Shown: positions 17,132 through 27,137 of the stretch, piece by piece
Layout of the letters: each line of letters starts with the position of its first letter
Numbering within the stretch: position 1 is the stretch's first letter
NCBI GenBank assembly: GCA_003225555.1
Contig: QIAM01000065.1
Location: 62,001-126,000 of the forward strand
DNA length: 64,000 nucleotides
Origin: Acidobacteriota bacterium
GTDB taxonomy: Bacteria; Acidobacteriota; Terriglobia; Terriglobales; Acidobacteriaceae
Direction: 5' to 3'
Program-made: the position numbers and the translations under genes
Notes under the pieces: model-generated
Databases searched by the model: none
What the model was told of the DNA's origin: nothing
The model's input: the letters and a program-made list of their open reading frames with translations, nothing else

Positions 17132-17154
17132 TTTCAGTGGTTATCCTTTTCGCG

Positions 17155-18114
17155 CTAAGACCACCATGCAGCCCCAGGCTGCTCGCGGATCACGATGCTG
17201 TTGAGAAAGTTCGCCGCTTTCGTCAAACCCTCTCCCGCCGAGAGCAAGCTGTCTTCGTGCTCGATGGAGAGCACGAAATCGTAGCCGAACATACGCAGGG
17301 TGGAGACCAGCTCGTTCCACCACTCGGCCCCGTGGCCATAGCCGCAGGTGCGAAAGATCCAGCTGCGATCCCGTTCTTCCGTGTATGGCTTGGTATCGAG
17401 GACGCCCGTGCGCATCAAGTTCACGGGATAAAGCTGTGTGTCTTTCGCATGGACATGGAAGATGCAGCCCGCGAGCACGCGCACCGCAGCAATTGGATCA
17501 ATTTGCTGCCAGAAAAGATGGCTGGGATCGAAGTTGCAGCCTACGTTGTTTCCTGCGATCGAGCGCAACCGGAGCATCGTCTCGGGGTTATAGACAACAA
17601 ACCCGGGATGCATCTCGACCGCGATCTTTACGCCGTGGTCGCGGGCGAACTTCGCGTGCCCGACCCAATAAGGTGCGACCACCTCGTTCCATTGCCAATC
17701 GAGAACCTTCCGGTAGTCCGGAGGCCAGGGGCACGTGACCCAGTTGGGCGCGGTGGCGTTCGGCGAATCCCCGGGACACCCTGAAAAGTCCACCATCACG
17801 GAGATACCGAGCTTTTCAGCAAGCAGGATCGTCCTGCGGCTCACATCGCGGTGTTGCTGTCCTTGGGCCGCATCGGGATGCAGCGCGTTGCCGTGACAAC
17901 TTAAGGCGCTGATGGTGACACCGTGATCAGACAACACCTTCTGAAATTCGGCGAGCGCGGTGGCATCTTCAAGCATCGAGAGTTTGCAATGCGCGTCGCC
18001 AGGGTAGTTTCCGGTGGCGAGTTCGACGGTATTGATTTGCAGCGCCTTGAGTTCCTTGAGAACCGCCGCCAGCGGAAGTCGCGACAACAGGGGAGTAAAG
18101 ACTCCAACGCGCAT
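17155..18114 (-). CDS. Sugar phosphate isomerase/epimerase (AP-endonuclease-2-type TIM barrel)
   Basis: The 319-residue protein matches the xylose-isomerase-like TIM barrel family. Expected metal-binding elements are visible: VEMHPGF (Glu and His), NFDPSHLFW (Asp and His), IFHVHAKDTQ (His) and a C-terminal LSIEHEDS (Glu). Members isomerise or epimerise keto-sugars and inositols. It has no signal peptide. It is upstream of, and probably co-transcribed with, the Gfo/Idh/MocA gene at 15968-17131. ThuA and PQQ genes diverge from it, so the region looks like a sugar-oxidation locus. Confidence 0.88.
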   Translation of the reverse strand: MRVGVFTPLLSRLPLAAVLKELKALQINTVELATGNYPGDAHCKLSMLEDATALAEFQKVLSDHGVTISALSCHGNALHPDAAQGQQHRDVSRRTILLAEKLGISVMVDFSGCPGDSPNATAPNWVTCPWPPDYRKVLDWQWNEVVAPYWVGHAKFARDHGVKIAVEMHPGFVVYNPETMLRLRSIAGNNVGCNFDPSHLFWQQIDPIAAVRVLAGCIFHVHAKDTQLYPVNLMRTGVLDTKPYTEERDRSWIFRTCGYGHGAEWWNELVSTLRMFGYDFVLSIEHEDSLLSAGEGLTKAANFLNSIVIREQPGAAWWS

Positions 18115-18320
18115 ATGCTTTCTATCTCCTCAAATCGAACGGGTCATTTTATCGCAGGGCCGGGAGAAACATCGGTCAAGCCCTCTCCGCCAGCCGTCGG
18201 ACGCGAGGGTAGGGTGAAACGTACAGATTAGCAAACCAGTGCTGCGTGGTGGGCTAAACCGCCGGGGCGCGCCCTGTGTTAACTTAGACGACATCGCAGG
18301 ACATGCGGGCGGAGCGCTTC

Positions 18321-19244
18321 ATGCCAGACAATGTCAGAACCAATGTTGTTGAGGGACATTTGCACCGAGTTCGAATAGCTTTATCCCTCGTTCTGTTGCC
18401 GGCATTTGCAGTTCTCATGGCCGCCCAGAATCAGCCAGCCATGGATCCTTCCCTTCCACTCCCGCCGCACGAGAAGCAGGTGCGTCTCAAGCACATTCTA
18501 GTGATCGGGCAGACCAAGGGATTTGAGCACGATTCCATCTCGGATGGAATGGTCGCGATCTATAACATGGGCCGCGATAGCGGTCTCTGGGATGCGGTGC
18601 TGCGTTCCGATGTCGAGCTCATCACGAAGAAGGACCTGGGAAGAAACGCGAAGAACCTTGGCTACTTCGACGCCATGATCTTCGTGAGTACGACGGGCGA
18701 GCTCGACCTGGACGACAGCCAGAAGAAAGATATGATGTCGTTCATCAAGGACGATGGAAAGGGCTTTGTGGGCGTGCACGCTGCCCTCGATACCAACTAC
18801 AAATGGCCCGAATACGGTGAGATGATCGGTGGATGGTTCGACGAGCACCCGTGGTCGACGTTCAGCGCGCCGATCGTCAACGAAGACCCTAGCTTCCCCG
18901 CGGTTCGTCACCTTCCAGGAGCGTTCGTTAAATACGACGAAATCTATCAGGCCAAAGAGTGGTCACGCGAAAAGGTCAACGTTCTGCTCAGTCTCGATCC
19001 CGCAAGACTCAACTACGTGAACAACCCGCGTGTCCACAGGGCGGACCACGATTTCGCCGTAGCTTGGGACAAAATGTACGGCAAAGGGCGCGTTTTCTAT
19101 TCGACCCTCGGTCATACACAGGAAGCCTGGAATGATCCCGACGTTCGCAAGATGTATTTTGAGGCGATCCGGTGGGTGCTAGGCATGACAGAAGGAAGTA
19201 CGGCTTCACATCCGCGGCCGCAAGTGCGCAGCGATGCGCGATGA
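18321..19244 (+). CDS. ThuA-like protein, exported
   Basis: The 307-residue protein has a long basic N-region, a hydrophobic segment (VLLPAFAVLMAAQ) and a ThuA domain over most of its length (start KHILVIGQTKGFEHDS, later GKGFVGVHAALDTNY and YGKGRVFYSTLGHT). ThuA belongs to the class-I glutamine amidotransferase-like fold and in rhizobia acts with ThuB on trehalose and related disaccharides. In Acidobacteria and Planctomycetes ThuA-like proteins accompany Gfo/Idh and cytochrome c genes. The ATG at 18321 was chosen over 18303 because a GGCGGAG RBS lies 7 bases upstream of it. It heads a likely operon with cytochrome c and PQQ dehydrogenase genes. Confidence 0.85.
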   Translation: MPDNVRTNVVEGHLHRVRIALSLVLLPAFAVLMAAQNQPAMDPSLPLPPHEKQVRLKHILVIGQTKGFEHDSISDGMVAIYNMGRDSGLWDAVLRSDVELITKKDLGRNAKNLGYFDAMIFVSTTGELDLDDSQKKDMMSFIKDDGKGFVGVHAALDTNYKWPEYGEMIGGWFDEHPWSTFSAPIVNEDPSFPAVRHLPGAFVKYDEIYQAKEWSREKVNVLLSLDPARLNYVNNPRVHRADHDFAVAWDKMYGKGRVFYSTLGHTQEAWNDPDVRKMYFEAIRWVLGMTEGSTASHPRPQVRSDAR

Positions 19245-19267
19245 AGTGGGGAGGAATATTCTACGGG

Positions 19268-20104
19268 ATGAAATCTCTTGGCCTGTTCTTGCGTTGGAAC
19301 GTACTGCAACTGATTCCTCTCTTCATGGTTCTCGCCGTTTCCGCAGCACAAACACCAACTCCTAGCGCGCCAGCGCGAAGCGCAGTCAAGAAGAGCGGCA
19401 CAGTTGCTCGCAAGTCATATCCGCCGGCTCGGGTCCAGAGCGGGGCCACGCTCTTCCGGCGCGATTGCTCTTTTTGTCATGGCCGCGATGCTGGCGGCGG
19501 AGAGACCGGGCCGGACCTTACGAGGTCCAAACTGGTAGCCGCGGATGTCGGTGGTAACAAGATCGGCGCACTCGTGCGCAACGGGCGCCCTGAGAAGGGA
19601 ATGCCCCGCTTTGAATTTTCAGACCAGCAGATTGCCAGCCTCGTGGCCTTCATCCATACCCAAAAGAACAAAGCGCCCACGAAAAAGGGCGGTCGCAAGG
19701 GGGTGGATGTCGCCGATCTCCAAACCGGGAACGTCGAAGCCGGCAAGCAGTACTTCGAGGGTGCGGGCGGATGCGCATCCTGCCACTCGCCCACTGGGGA
19801 CCTTGCCGGGATCGCATCGCGTTACCAGGGCCTTGAGCTCGAACAGCAGATGCTGTATCCCAAACACGAAAAATCCAAAGTCACGGTAACAACAGGTTCC
19901 GATCAAACGATTACCGGCACTCTGGATTACCTCGATGAGTTTACGGTTGGACTGATTGACGCAACGGGTGCATATCGATCCTGGCGAACCCGCGATGTGC
20001 ATTACAAGGTCGACGCGCCGGTGAATGCCCACGTCGAGCAGTTCCCTAAATACACAGACGATGACATCCACAATCTGATGGCATATTTACAAACTTTGCG
20101 ATAG
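19268..20104 (+). CDS. Secreted dihaem c-type cytochrome
   Basis: The 278-residue protein has a signal peptide (residues 1-27) and two haem-c sites, Cys67-Cys70-His71 (CSFCH) and Cys169-Cys172-His173 (CASCH). Met112 in KGMPRF is a likely axial ligand for the first haem. After the second haem comes a beta-rich stretch (about 200-255), then a short helical end as in cytochrome c domains. It sits 23 bases after the ThuA gene and 48 bases before a PQQ dehydrogenase, so it is the probable electron acceptor of that enzyme. The frame is open upstream to 19172, but the ATG at 19268 directly precedes the signal peptide. Confidence 0.85.
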   Translation: MKSLGLFLRWNVLQLIPLFMVLAVSAAQTPTPSAPARSAVKKSGTVARKSYPPARVQSGATLFRRDCSFCHGRDAGGGETGPDLTRSKLVAADVGGNKIGALVRNGRPEKGMPRFEFSDQQIASLVAFIHTQKNKAPTKKGGRKGVDVADLQTGNVEAGKQYFEGAGGCASCHSPTGDLAGIASRYQGLELEQQMLYPKHEKSKVTVTTGSDQTITGTLDYLDEFTVGLIDATGAYRSWRTRDVHYKVDAPVNAHVEQFPKYTDDDIHNLMAYLQTLR

Positions 20105-20152
20105 ACGGTAAGTCCTATCGCGGCAATTTCGTGTGAGACGGGCCCAATCCAT

Positions 20153-21709
20153 ATGGATGTTCTGAAAACTGCATTTCTTCTTTCTGTGATCGCGCTGTTC
20201 GTGGTTGCAACGCCCCGCGTTGCGCCGGCGCAAGGGGTAGACGCCCAAATGCTTCTGCATCCGCCGGCCGACAGTTGGCCAGGGTATCACGGTGATTATT
20301 CCGGAAGACGTCACAGCGCTCTCACGCAGATCACGCCGCAGAACGTGAAAAATCTGACTCTGGCCTGGGCCTTTCAGACAGACCAGCGGGCTGAAATCAA
20401 GTCCTCACCGCTGCTGGTAGACGGCATTTTGTACTTCACTGTTCCGGACAACATTTGGGCTGTCGATGCACGCTCCGGCCACCAGATCTGGCATTACACC
20501 AATCCCAAAGACAAGGGAGATCACATCGGGCATCGTGGCGTGGCCATGTACAAGGGATATCTCTTCTTCTTGTCTCCCGATGCACACCTTGTATCGCTCA
20601 ACAGCAAAGATGCGACCGTGCGCTGGGACATAACGGTGGCAGACGTCTCGAAGGGATATTGGACCACCATGGCTCCGCTCGTCGTCGGAAATCATGTGAT
20701 TGTTGGTGTTTCCGGGGACTTGGATAATTTGCCCGGCTACATCCGTGCGATTGATCCCGAGACAGGCGAAACGCAGTGGCAGTGGAATGCCACTCCCCCG
20801 GCGGGAACCCCTAATCAAACGACCGGCGGAATGACCTGGATGACTGGAACCTACGATCCGGATCTCAATCTGGTTTACTGGGGAACGGGGAACCCGACTC
20901 CTGTCCTGAACGGTAAGACGCGGCCTGGCGATAATCTCTATACCTGTGCGATCGTCGCGTTAAATCCGGATACGGGAAAGCTAGCATGGGCCTTCCAAGT
21001 CTCTCCGCACGACACTCACGATTGGGATGCCGTCCAGATTCCTGTGCTGGTCGATGGAGACTTTCACGGCGAGCCGAAGAAAATGCTGATGCAGGCCTCG
21101 CGCAACGGCTACTTCGTTGTTCTCGACCGCACCAACGGGACGAATCTCTTGACTGTTCCGTACGGCCCAGTGAATTGGTCCCTTGGAGTCGATAAGCAGG
21201 GCCGCCCGATTCCAAATCCCGCCAAAGAGCCCGCCCCCGATGGACGCCTGATTGCGCCTGACGAGGGTGGTCTGACCAATTATCGCTCCCCCAGCTTCGA
21301 CACCAAGAATGGTTTGCTTATCGTGGATGCCCATCCTAGTTGGAGCATTTACTTTACCAAGCCCGCCGATGGAGCCTACGGATGGGCGGGCGCAGATTAC
21401 GACGTTTGGGGCAAGGGCGTGATCGAGGCCATCGATTATCAGACCGGAAAGATCCGCTGGAGCCATGAACTCGGGCCCAGAGGATCAGGCGCAGGCGTGC
21501 TGACCACGGATACGGGGATCACCTTCACCGGCGACGCGATGGGCAATTTCCTGGCCTTGGATTCGAGCGATGGCAAAACGCTTTGGCACGCGGGCTCAGG
21601 CGCCCGCACCCAGAGTTCTCCAATCACGTACCAACTTGACGGTCAGCAGTATGTGCTGACCAGCAGCGGCGGCGTTATGTTTGCATGGACACTTCCGGAA
21701 GGGCTATGA
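20153..21709 (+). CDS. PQQ-dependent dehydrogenase (eight-bladed quinoprotein)
   Basis: The 518-residue protein has a signal peptide (residues 1-25) and W-motif beta-propeller blades of the methanol/ethanol/glucose dehydrogenase type. Recognisable parts are WPGYHGDYSGRRHSALTQI at the start, YWGTGNPTP and RPGDNLYT near the expected catalytic Asp, then HDTHDWDAVQIPVL. The adjacent Cys-Cys disulphide of methanol dehydrogenase is not present, and there is no fused cytochrome domain. It therefore needs a separate electron acceptor, probably the dihaem cytochrome encoded upstream. The substrate, an alcohol or sugar, is not determined. Confidence 0.87.
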   Translation: MDVLKTAFLLSVIALFVVATPRVAPAQGVDAQMLLHPPADSWPGYHGDYSGRRHSALTQITPQNVKNLTLAWAFQTDQRAEIKSSPLLVDGILYFTVPDNIWAVDARSGHQIWHYTNPKDKGDHIGHRGVAMYKGYLFFLSPDAHLVSLNSKDATVRWDITVADVSKGYWTTMAPLVVGNHVIVGVSGDLDNLPGYIRAIDPETGETQWQWNATPPAGTPNQTTGGMTWMTGTYDPDLNLVYWGTGNPTPVLNGKTRPGDNLYTCAIVALNPDTGKLAWAFQVSPHDTHDWDAVQIPVLVDGDFHGEPKKMLMQASRNGYFVVLDRTNGTNLLTVPYGPVNWSLGVDKQGRPIPNPAKEPAPDGRLIAPDEGGLTNYRSPSFDTKNGLLIVDAHPSWSIYFTKPADGAYGWAGADYDVWGKGVIEAIDYQTGKIRWSHELGPRGSGAGVLTTDTGITFTGDAMGNFLALDSSDGKTLWHAGSGARTQSSPITYQLDGQQYVLTSSGGVMFAWTLPEGL

Positions 21710-21738
21710 GCCAGGGGACGCACCGCATTGCACCGCAA

Positions 21739-23562
21739 TCAGCGGGGAGGCAAACTGCCGGCTTTCTCTTCAAGTTCGGTCCAGCGTGCGTAAAGCGAAT
21801 CCAAATCTCTTTGCGCCGCCTCCATCTCAGCCTGAGCAGCCACCAGTCTGGGTCCGTCGCTGGCAATCGCCGGGTTTTCCAGCTCAGCCCGTTTCGTTTG
21901 TAGCACCTGCTCAGCCTCAGTAATGCGTTGCTCAATGCCGGCATATTCCCGTGCTTCCAGGTACGACAGCTTCTTTGGGGTTTGCACGGGCGGTTCGCAG
22001 AAACCCGGAAAGAATCGTGTCGAGATTGCCATCTGGCTCGCGGCCCGCTTGCGTTCGGCCTGCCAGGATTGCCATTGCGCGTAGTCTGCAAAACTCTCTG
22101 CGGTGCCTTGGCCATCCAGACCCAGCACGATATTGGAGACGCGATCAAGCAGGTAGCGGTCATGCGTGACCAGTACAAGAGAACCGCGAAATTCGAGCAG
22201 GCTCTCTTCCAGAATTTCTAGAGTGGGGATGTCGAGGTCGTTGGTGGGCTCATCCAGCAGAAGAATGTCGGTGGGCTGCAGCATAAGCTGAGCAATAAGA
22301 ACGCGGGCCCGTTCGCCTCCGGAAAGCCGTTCGACCGGTTGGCCGAGCTGTTCGCCGGTGAAGAGGAATTTCGCAGCCCAAGATGCAACGTGAATGACGT
22401 GATCTTGATAGAGGACTGAATCTCCCTCCGGAGCCAGCGCGCGGCGCAGGGGCATGTTCAAATCGAGAGAGCGGCTCTGATCGAAATACACGGTGCGTAG
22501 CCAGTCGGCCCGGCGAATTTCGCCGCGCGTGGGACCTACTTCCCCACGCAGCGCGCGCAGCAGGGTTGTCTTGCCGCTGCCGTTCGGCCCGACCAACCCG
22601 ACCCGCATCCCCGCCGTGATCACGAAGTTCAACCGCTCGAAGAGTGTACGACCTCCAATTTCGCAGGTCACGTCCTGGAGTTCGATCAGGCGCTTGGTCT
22701 TCCGGTCGGTCGCGGAGAAGTCGATTTGTACGGTGGCGCTCCGGGTTCTGGCATTCAAGTCGGCAAGTTCACCCATCAGTTCGCCGGCCTTATCGATGCG
22801 GGCCTTGGACTTTCGCGTACGCGCTTTCGCTCCTCGCCGAAGCCACTCGATCTCGGAGTGAACCAGATTTTCCAGAGCCTCCTGACGCTTCGATTGGGCG
22901 TGGAGGAATTCCTCTTTCTTTTCCAGGAACGTGCTGTAATTCCCGTGCACCCGCAGCAACCCATCGGGATACACCCGGTTGAGTTCCGCCATGTCAGTGG
23001 CCACATTCTCCAGAAAGTAGCGGTCATGACTTACCACGACGCAGGCAAATGCCGCTTGCTCCAGCAGATCTTCAAGCCACTCGATTCCGGCGAGGTCCAG
23101 ATGATTCGTAGGTTCATCAAGCAACAAGACGTCGGGCGCCTGAACCAGTGCCTCCACAATGGCGAGTCGCTTCTGCCAGCCCCCGGATAATGCCGCCGCT
23201 TCCACATCGAGATCCTCGAAGCCCGCCCGACCCAGCGTCTCAGCAAAGTGGGCGGCGCCCTCCGTGTTACTCGTTGTCGAACGTTGCAGTGCCCTTTCGA
23301 CGACGGATCGAATGCTGGCTCCCGCGACGAACGTCGAGTCCTGTTCCACATAATTAAGCCGCAATCGCTTGCGTACCGCCAGGTTCCCACCATCTGGCTC
23401 TTCAGTCCCCGCCAGGATCCGCAGCAGGGTAGATTTTCCCGACCCGTTCGGCCCGATCAGGCCAATGCGGTCTGCCTCCGAAACAGTAAAGGAGATGTTT
23501 TCGAAGAGGGGCTTCGCTCCGAACGCTTTCGAGATTCCCTGTGCATTGATGATCGGCGGCAA
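21739..23562 (-). CDS. ABC-F family ATPase (Uup-like)
   Basis: The 607-residue protein has two ABC ATPase domains and no membrane segments. Each has a Walker A (GPNGSGKST and GPNGSGKTT), a signature (LSGGWQKR and LSGGERAR) and a Walker B (DEPTNHLD and DEPTNDLD). A basic linker lies between them and a C-terminal coiled coil after about residue 530, as in Uup. ABC-F proteins act on the ribosome, and Uup also affects DNA stability. It converges on the PQQ gene with a gap of about 30 bases and diverges from GH92. It is probably a housekeeping gene. Confidence 0.92.
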   Translation of the reverse strand: MPPIINAQGISKAFGAKPLFENISFTVSEADRIGLIGPNGSGKSTLLRILAGTEEPDGGNLAVRKRLRLNYVEQDSTFVAGASIRSVVERALQRSTTSNTEGAAHFAETLGRAGFEDLDVEAAALSGGWQKRLAIVEALVQAPDVLLLDEPTNHLDLAGIEWLEDLLEQAAFACVVVSHDRYFLENVATDMAELNRVYPDGLLRVHGNYSTFLEKKEEFLHAQSKRQEALENLVHSEIEWLRRGAKARTRKSKARIDKAGELMGELADLNARTRSATVQIDFSATDRKTKRLIELQDVTCEIGGRTLFERLNFVITAGMRVGLVGPNGSGKTTLLRALRGEVGPTRGEIRRADWLRTVYFDQSRSLDLNMPLRRALAPEGDSVLYQDHVIHVASWAAKFLFTGEQLGQPVERLSGGERARVLIAQLMLQPTDILLLDEPTNDLDIPTLEILEESLLEFRGSLVLVTHDRYLLDRVSNIVLGLDGQGTAESFADYAQWQSWQAERKRAASQMAISTRFFPGFCEPPVQTPKKLSYLEAREYAGIEQRITEAEQVLQTKRAELENPAIASDGPRLVAAQAEMEAAQRDLDSLYARWTELEEKAGSLPPR

Positions 23563-23688
23563 CGGCTGTAGTCTCCCGGCAATTTCGAGACTATCAAGAA
23601 ACCTGCCTATGCGCTGAGGCAGCGCACAATTATCCCCACCGGATCCTGAAGTGCGATTTGTCGTACTCGGGTATCATGAGAGCCTCCA

Positions 23689-26019
23689 ATGATTACGAGA
23701 AGAGGATTCTTTGGTTCGATGCTGGCCCTGCCCGGGCTGTTGGGGTTGCGCCGCGAAATCGGTGGTCTACGATCTGTGCTAGCGATTCCAACAGATGTCT
23801 CTGACCAAGATCTAACGCAGTTCGTGAAGATCAGAATCGGCACCGGAGGACATGGGCACACGTATCCGGGCGCGACCGTACCCTTCGGCATGGTGCAACT
23901 CAGTCCTGATACTTACAACGTCGGCTGGGACTGGTGCTCGGGCTACCACTATTCCGACAGTTCGATCATGGGTTTCAGCCATACTCACCTCAGTGGAACT
24001 GGCGTCGGAGACATGCTTGACGTATTGCTAATGCCGGGCACGGGACCGGTCAAGCTAGTTCCGGGCGCGCGCGAGAAGCCGGAGGAGGGATATCGCTCAC
24101 GCTTCGATCATGCCGACGAAATTGCCGAGCCCGGATATTATTCTCTCATTCTTCGCGATTACGACGTCCGCGCTGAACTCTCCGCGACCGAACGAGCAGG
24201 AATTCACAAGTACACCTTTCCACGAAGCACCGACAGCCACTTCGTTCTGGATCTCACTCACGCGTACGGCGATTCTTCCGATGCGATCGTGTGGTCCCAA
24301 TTGAGGGTCCTAAACAACGACACGATTCTGGGCGGACGCAGCATGGCCGGATGGGCACCCGGAAGGCAAATTTACTTCGCCATGAAGTTCTCGAAGTCGT
24401 TTAGAGAATTTCAAATCGTTTCCGGGGAGGTGCCGCTACAATCAGGGATCCACGAGGCCAAGAGCAAGCGCATTAAATGCTTGATTCGTTACCATACCTC
24501 CGCGGGTGAGGTGATCCACGTCAAGACCGGCATCTCTGGCGTAAGTGCCGAAGGAGCTCTCAAGAACTTAGAGACGGAGATTCCAGCGTGGGACTTTGCC
24601 AAAGTCCGCCAGGCAGCACGTCAATCATGGCAACGTGAACTCTCCCGAATCCGCATCGAGAGCTCGGACCAGAAGAAAAAAGAAATCTTCTACACCGGGC
24701 TGTACCACATGATGCTGGCGCCGACACTGTTCGACGATGTCGACGGCCGGTATCGGGGCATGGATGGCGAGGTTCATCATCTCCCGCCACAGTTGCATAA
24801 CTACAGCACATTCTCGTTGTGGGATACCTATCGCGCCACGCATCCGCTGTACACGCTCGTTCAAAGCCATCGCGTCCCCGATTTCGTGAATTGCCTGATC
24901 CGCATGGCGGAAGAGAGTCCGGCAGGAGCACCGGTCTGGCCCTTGCAGGGAAGAGAAACAGGATGCATGACGGGCTATCACTCGGCGGCCGTAATTGCCG
25001 AAGCTTGCGTCAAGAAGTTCCCGAGTCTTGACTTAGCGAAAGCCTATCCGCTGATGAGAAAGCGCGCCATGATGGACGATTATCGTGGCCTAGGTTATTA
25101 CCGAAAACTCGGCTACATTCCCGCCGACAAGGAAGAAGAGTCTGTCAGCAAGACGCTCGAGTATGTTTACGACGATTGGGCCGTCGCGCATCTAGCGGAT
25201 GCGGTGGGAGCGACGGAAGACAGGAAACTCCTGCTCGAACGCTCCAAAAACTATCGCAATGTTTTCGATGCCAAGTCGCGCTTCATACGTTCGCGCCTGG
25301 AAAACGGCGAATGGGCTGAGCCCTTCGACCCGAGCGGAATGGGACACTCTAAACAGTGGCACGATTACACCGAATCCAATTCCTGGGAGACCACGTTCGG
25401 TATCCAACACGACCCGAAGGGGTACATCGAGCTGTTTGGCGGTCGAGAGGCGTTTCTTCAAAAGCTGGATGAGCTGTTCAACCAAAGGTCCAAACTTCCC
25501 GAGGACGCGCCTCCTGACATTGCGGGCCTGGTCGGCCAATATGCGCATGGCAACGAACCCTGTCATCACATCGCGTATCTCTATGCTTATGCTGGAGCTC
25601 CGTACAAGACGCAAGAGCGAGTGCGTTATCTGCTCGAGGCCATGTATGACAATCAGCCGGATGGCTTGGCTGGGAATGAAGATTGTGGCCAGATGTCCGC
25701 GTGGTACATCATTAGTGCGCTGGGCTTTTACCCAGTTGATCCAGTGAGCGGAAACTACGTCTTCGGCGCTCCGTTATTTGATCGCGCGGTCGTAGAGCTG
25801 GGTAACGGGAAGAATCTGGTCGTCGAAACAAAGCGGCAATCACCAAAAGACAAGTACGTTCAATCAATCACTTTCGATGGTAAGACGTATTCGAAGGCAT
25901 GGTTCCGTCACGCGGACGTCGCGAATGGCGCAACCATTGTGTTCCAACTGGGCAACCACCCCAATAAGCAGTTCGGTGCGGAAGAGAGTTCAGCACCGTC
26001 ATCGTTGAGCTCGCTGTAA
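23689..26019 (+). CDS. GH92 alpha-mannosidase, Tat-exported
   Basis: The 776-residue protein begins with a Tat signal (TRRGFFGSML). The body matches GH92, calcium-dependent inverting exo-alpha-mannosidases: the N-terminal sandwich carries GTGGHGHTYPGATVPFGMVQ and GFSHTHLSGTG, and the (alpha/alpha)6 domain carries YAHGNEPCHHIAYLYAYAG and AGNEDCGQMSAWY, where the catalytic acid and base regions lie in the family. The likely substrates are alpha-mannosides of fungal walls or glycoproteins. No operator of the arabinose regulon is visible upstream. It appears to be a single-gene unit. Confidence 0.93.
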   Translation: MITRRGFFGSMLALPGLLGLRREIGGLRSVLAIPTDVSDQDLTQFVKIRIGTGGHGHTYPGATVPFGMVQLSPDTYNVGWDWCSGYHYSDSSIMGFSHTHLSGTGVGDMLDVLLMPGTGPVKLVPGAREKPEEGYRSRFDHADEIAEPGYYSLILRDYDVRAELSATERAGIHKYTFPRSTDSHFVLDLTHAYGDSSDAIVWSQLRVLNNDTILGGRSMAGWAPGRQIYFAMKFSKSFREFQIVSGEVPLQSGIHEAKSKRIKCLIRYHTSAGEVIHVKTGISGVSAEGALKNLETEIPAWDFAKVRQAARQSWQRELSRIRIESSDQKKKEIFYTGLYHMMLAPTLFDDVDGRYRGMDGEVHHLPPQLHNYSTFSLWDTYRATHPLYTLVQSHRVPDFVNCLIRMAEESPAGAPVWPLQGRETGCMTGYHSAAVIAEACVKKFPSLDLAKAYPLMRKRAMMDDYRGLGYYRKLGYIPADKEEESVSKTLEYVYDDWAVAHLADAVGATEDRKLLLERSKNYRNVFDAKSRFIRSRLENGEWAEPFDPSGMGHSKQWHDYTESNSWETTFGIQHDPKGYIELFGGREAFLQKLDELFNQRSKLPEDAPPDIAGLVGQYAHGNEPCHHIAYLYAYAGAPYKTQERVRYLLEAMYDNQPDGLAGNEDCGQMSAWYIISALGFYPVDPVSGNYVFGAPLFDRAVVELGNGKNLVVETKRQSPKDKYVQSITFDGKTYSKAWFRHADVANGATIVFQLGNHPNKQFGAEESSAPSSLSSL

Positions 26020-26043
26020 GCCATGATCAGTGTTCAAATTCTG

Positions 26044-27051
26044 TCACGCGGCTAGATCGATTTTCGTAATCGGCGGAGGTTCGTGCTTTTCTTCGATCCT
26101 ACCCTCCTTGCTGATCTTGGCCAGTTCGGCATTAAGCTCCGCTCCCAGCAGCATGGCGAATCCTGTCCAGTAGAGCCAGATCATGAGCGCAACCGCCGCA
26201 CCCAGGGTTCCATAGGTTTTGTTGAAGTTTGCGAAATGCCGGAAATAAACGCCCAGCACGTAGGAAAGCAGCAGCCAGCAACCTACGGCAAGAACCGTAC
26301 CTGGCAGGGTCGCCAGGAAACGCTGCTTAACATTGGGAGCAAGAAAGTACAGGGTTTCCACCGCCAGCAGCGTGAATCCAATCACAACCGACCAATGAAT
26401 GTATGGCCACAGAAAGACGAATAAGCCCGCGAGATGGACTCTGCCGGCCAGCCATTCTCCGAATCTGGGTCCCACGATCATCACGGAGAGCGCAACCAGC
26501 AGCAGAGCTCCGGTGACGAAGGCTAATCCTATGGCCAGAGGTCGTGTCTTCCAAAAAGGCCGATCGTCTTCGACATCATAGGCAATATTTAAGGCCTCAA
26601 TAGCAGCTGAGAACCCGCCCGATGCCGCCCAGAGCGTGCCCAGAACACCTACAGAAAGAAACGCCCCCCGATTCGGGGTTATCACGTCAGCTAAGACTTT
26701 GCGGACCAAGCCCATGCTTTCAGCGGGTAAGAAACGCGCCATCATACTTAGCGCCTGATTGAAAAGATTGGGAACGGGCAAGTAAGCCACAATGGCTGAC
26801 AAGAAAATAAGAGCTGGGAAGAACGACAGAACGAAATAGTAAGACAGCGCTGCAGCCATTTGAAGAGTATGGTTTCGAAGCACGTCGCTGTAGGTTCGCG
26901 TCAGGGCCGTCTTGATCCGGTGCAGCACGAACACTTGGATGCCATCTCGTGCTTTTTGGCATATCAGGAGGAATCTACGGATGGAGACAATGGAACCAGA
27001 AAGCGCGGATTTGGTAGGAATTGGCGATTCGCACTCACCGCGCAGTAACAA
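26044..27051 (-). CDS. YihY/BrkB-family inner-membrane protein
   Basis: The 335-residue protein has about six hydrophobic segments between residues 65 and 310 and the YihY start motif MAAALSYYFVLSFFPALIFL. The family was once called RNase BN, but that activity belongs to another protein; its role is unknown. The N-terminal 60 residues before the first membrane segment are less typical, and the true start may lie further in. The C-terminus is charged and cytoplasmic. It stands alone, converging on GH92 with a gap of 24 bases. Confidence 0.85.
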   Translation of the reverse strand: MLLRGECESPIPTKSALSGSIVSIRRFLLICQKARDGIQVFVLHRIKTALTRTYSDVLRNHTLQMAAALSYYFVLSFFPALIFLSAIVAYLPVPNLFNQALSMMARFLPAESMGLVRKVLADVITPNRGAFLSVGVLGTLWAASGGFSAAIEALNIAYDVEDDRPFWKTRPLAIGLAFVTGALLLVALSVMIVGPRFGEWLAGRVHLAGLFVFLWPYIHWSVVIGFTLLAVETLYFLAPNVKQRFLATLPGTVLAVGCWLLLSYVLGVYFRHFANFNKTYGTLGAAVALMIWLYWTGFAMLLGAELNAELAKISKEGRIEEKHEPPPITKIDLAA

Positions 27052-27137
27052 GATACGAGGTCGAGCTTTCGGCTCCTCAGTAGTGGTCAGGGATGCAGGC
27101 TGTTCCCGACTACGCTCGTCAAGAAAATTCGTCTCAA

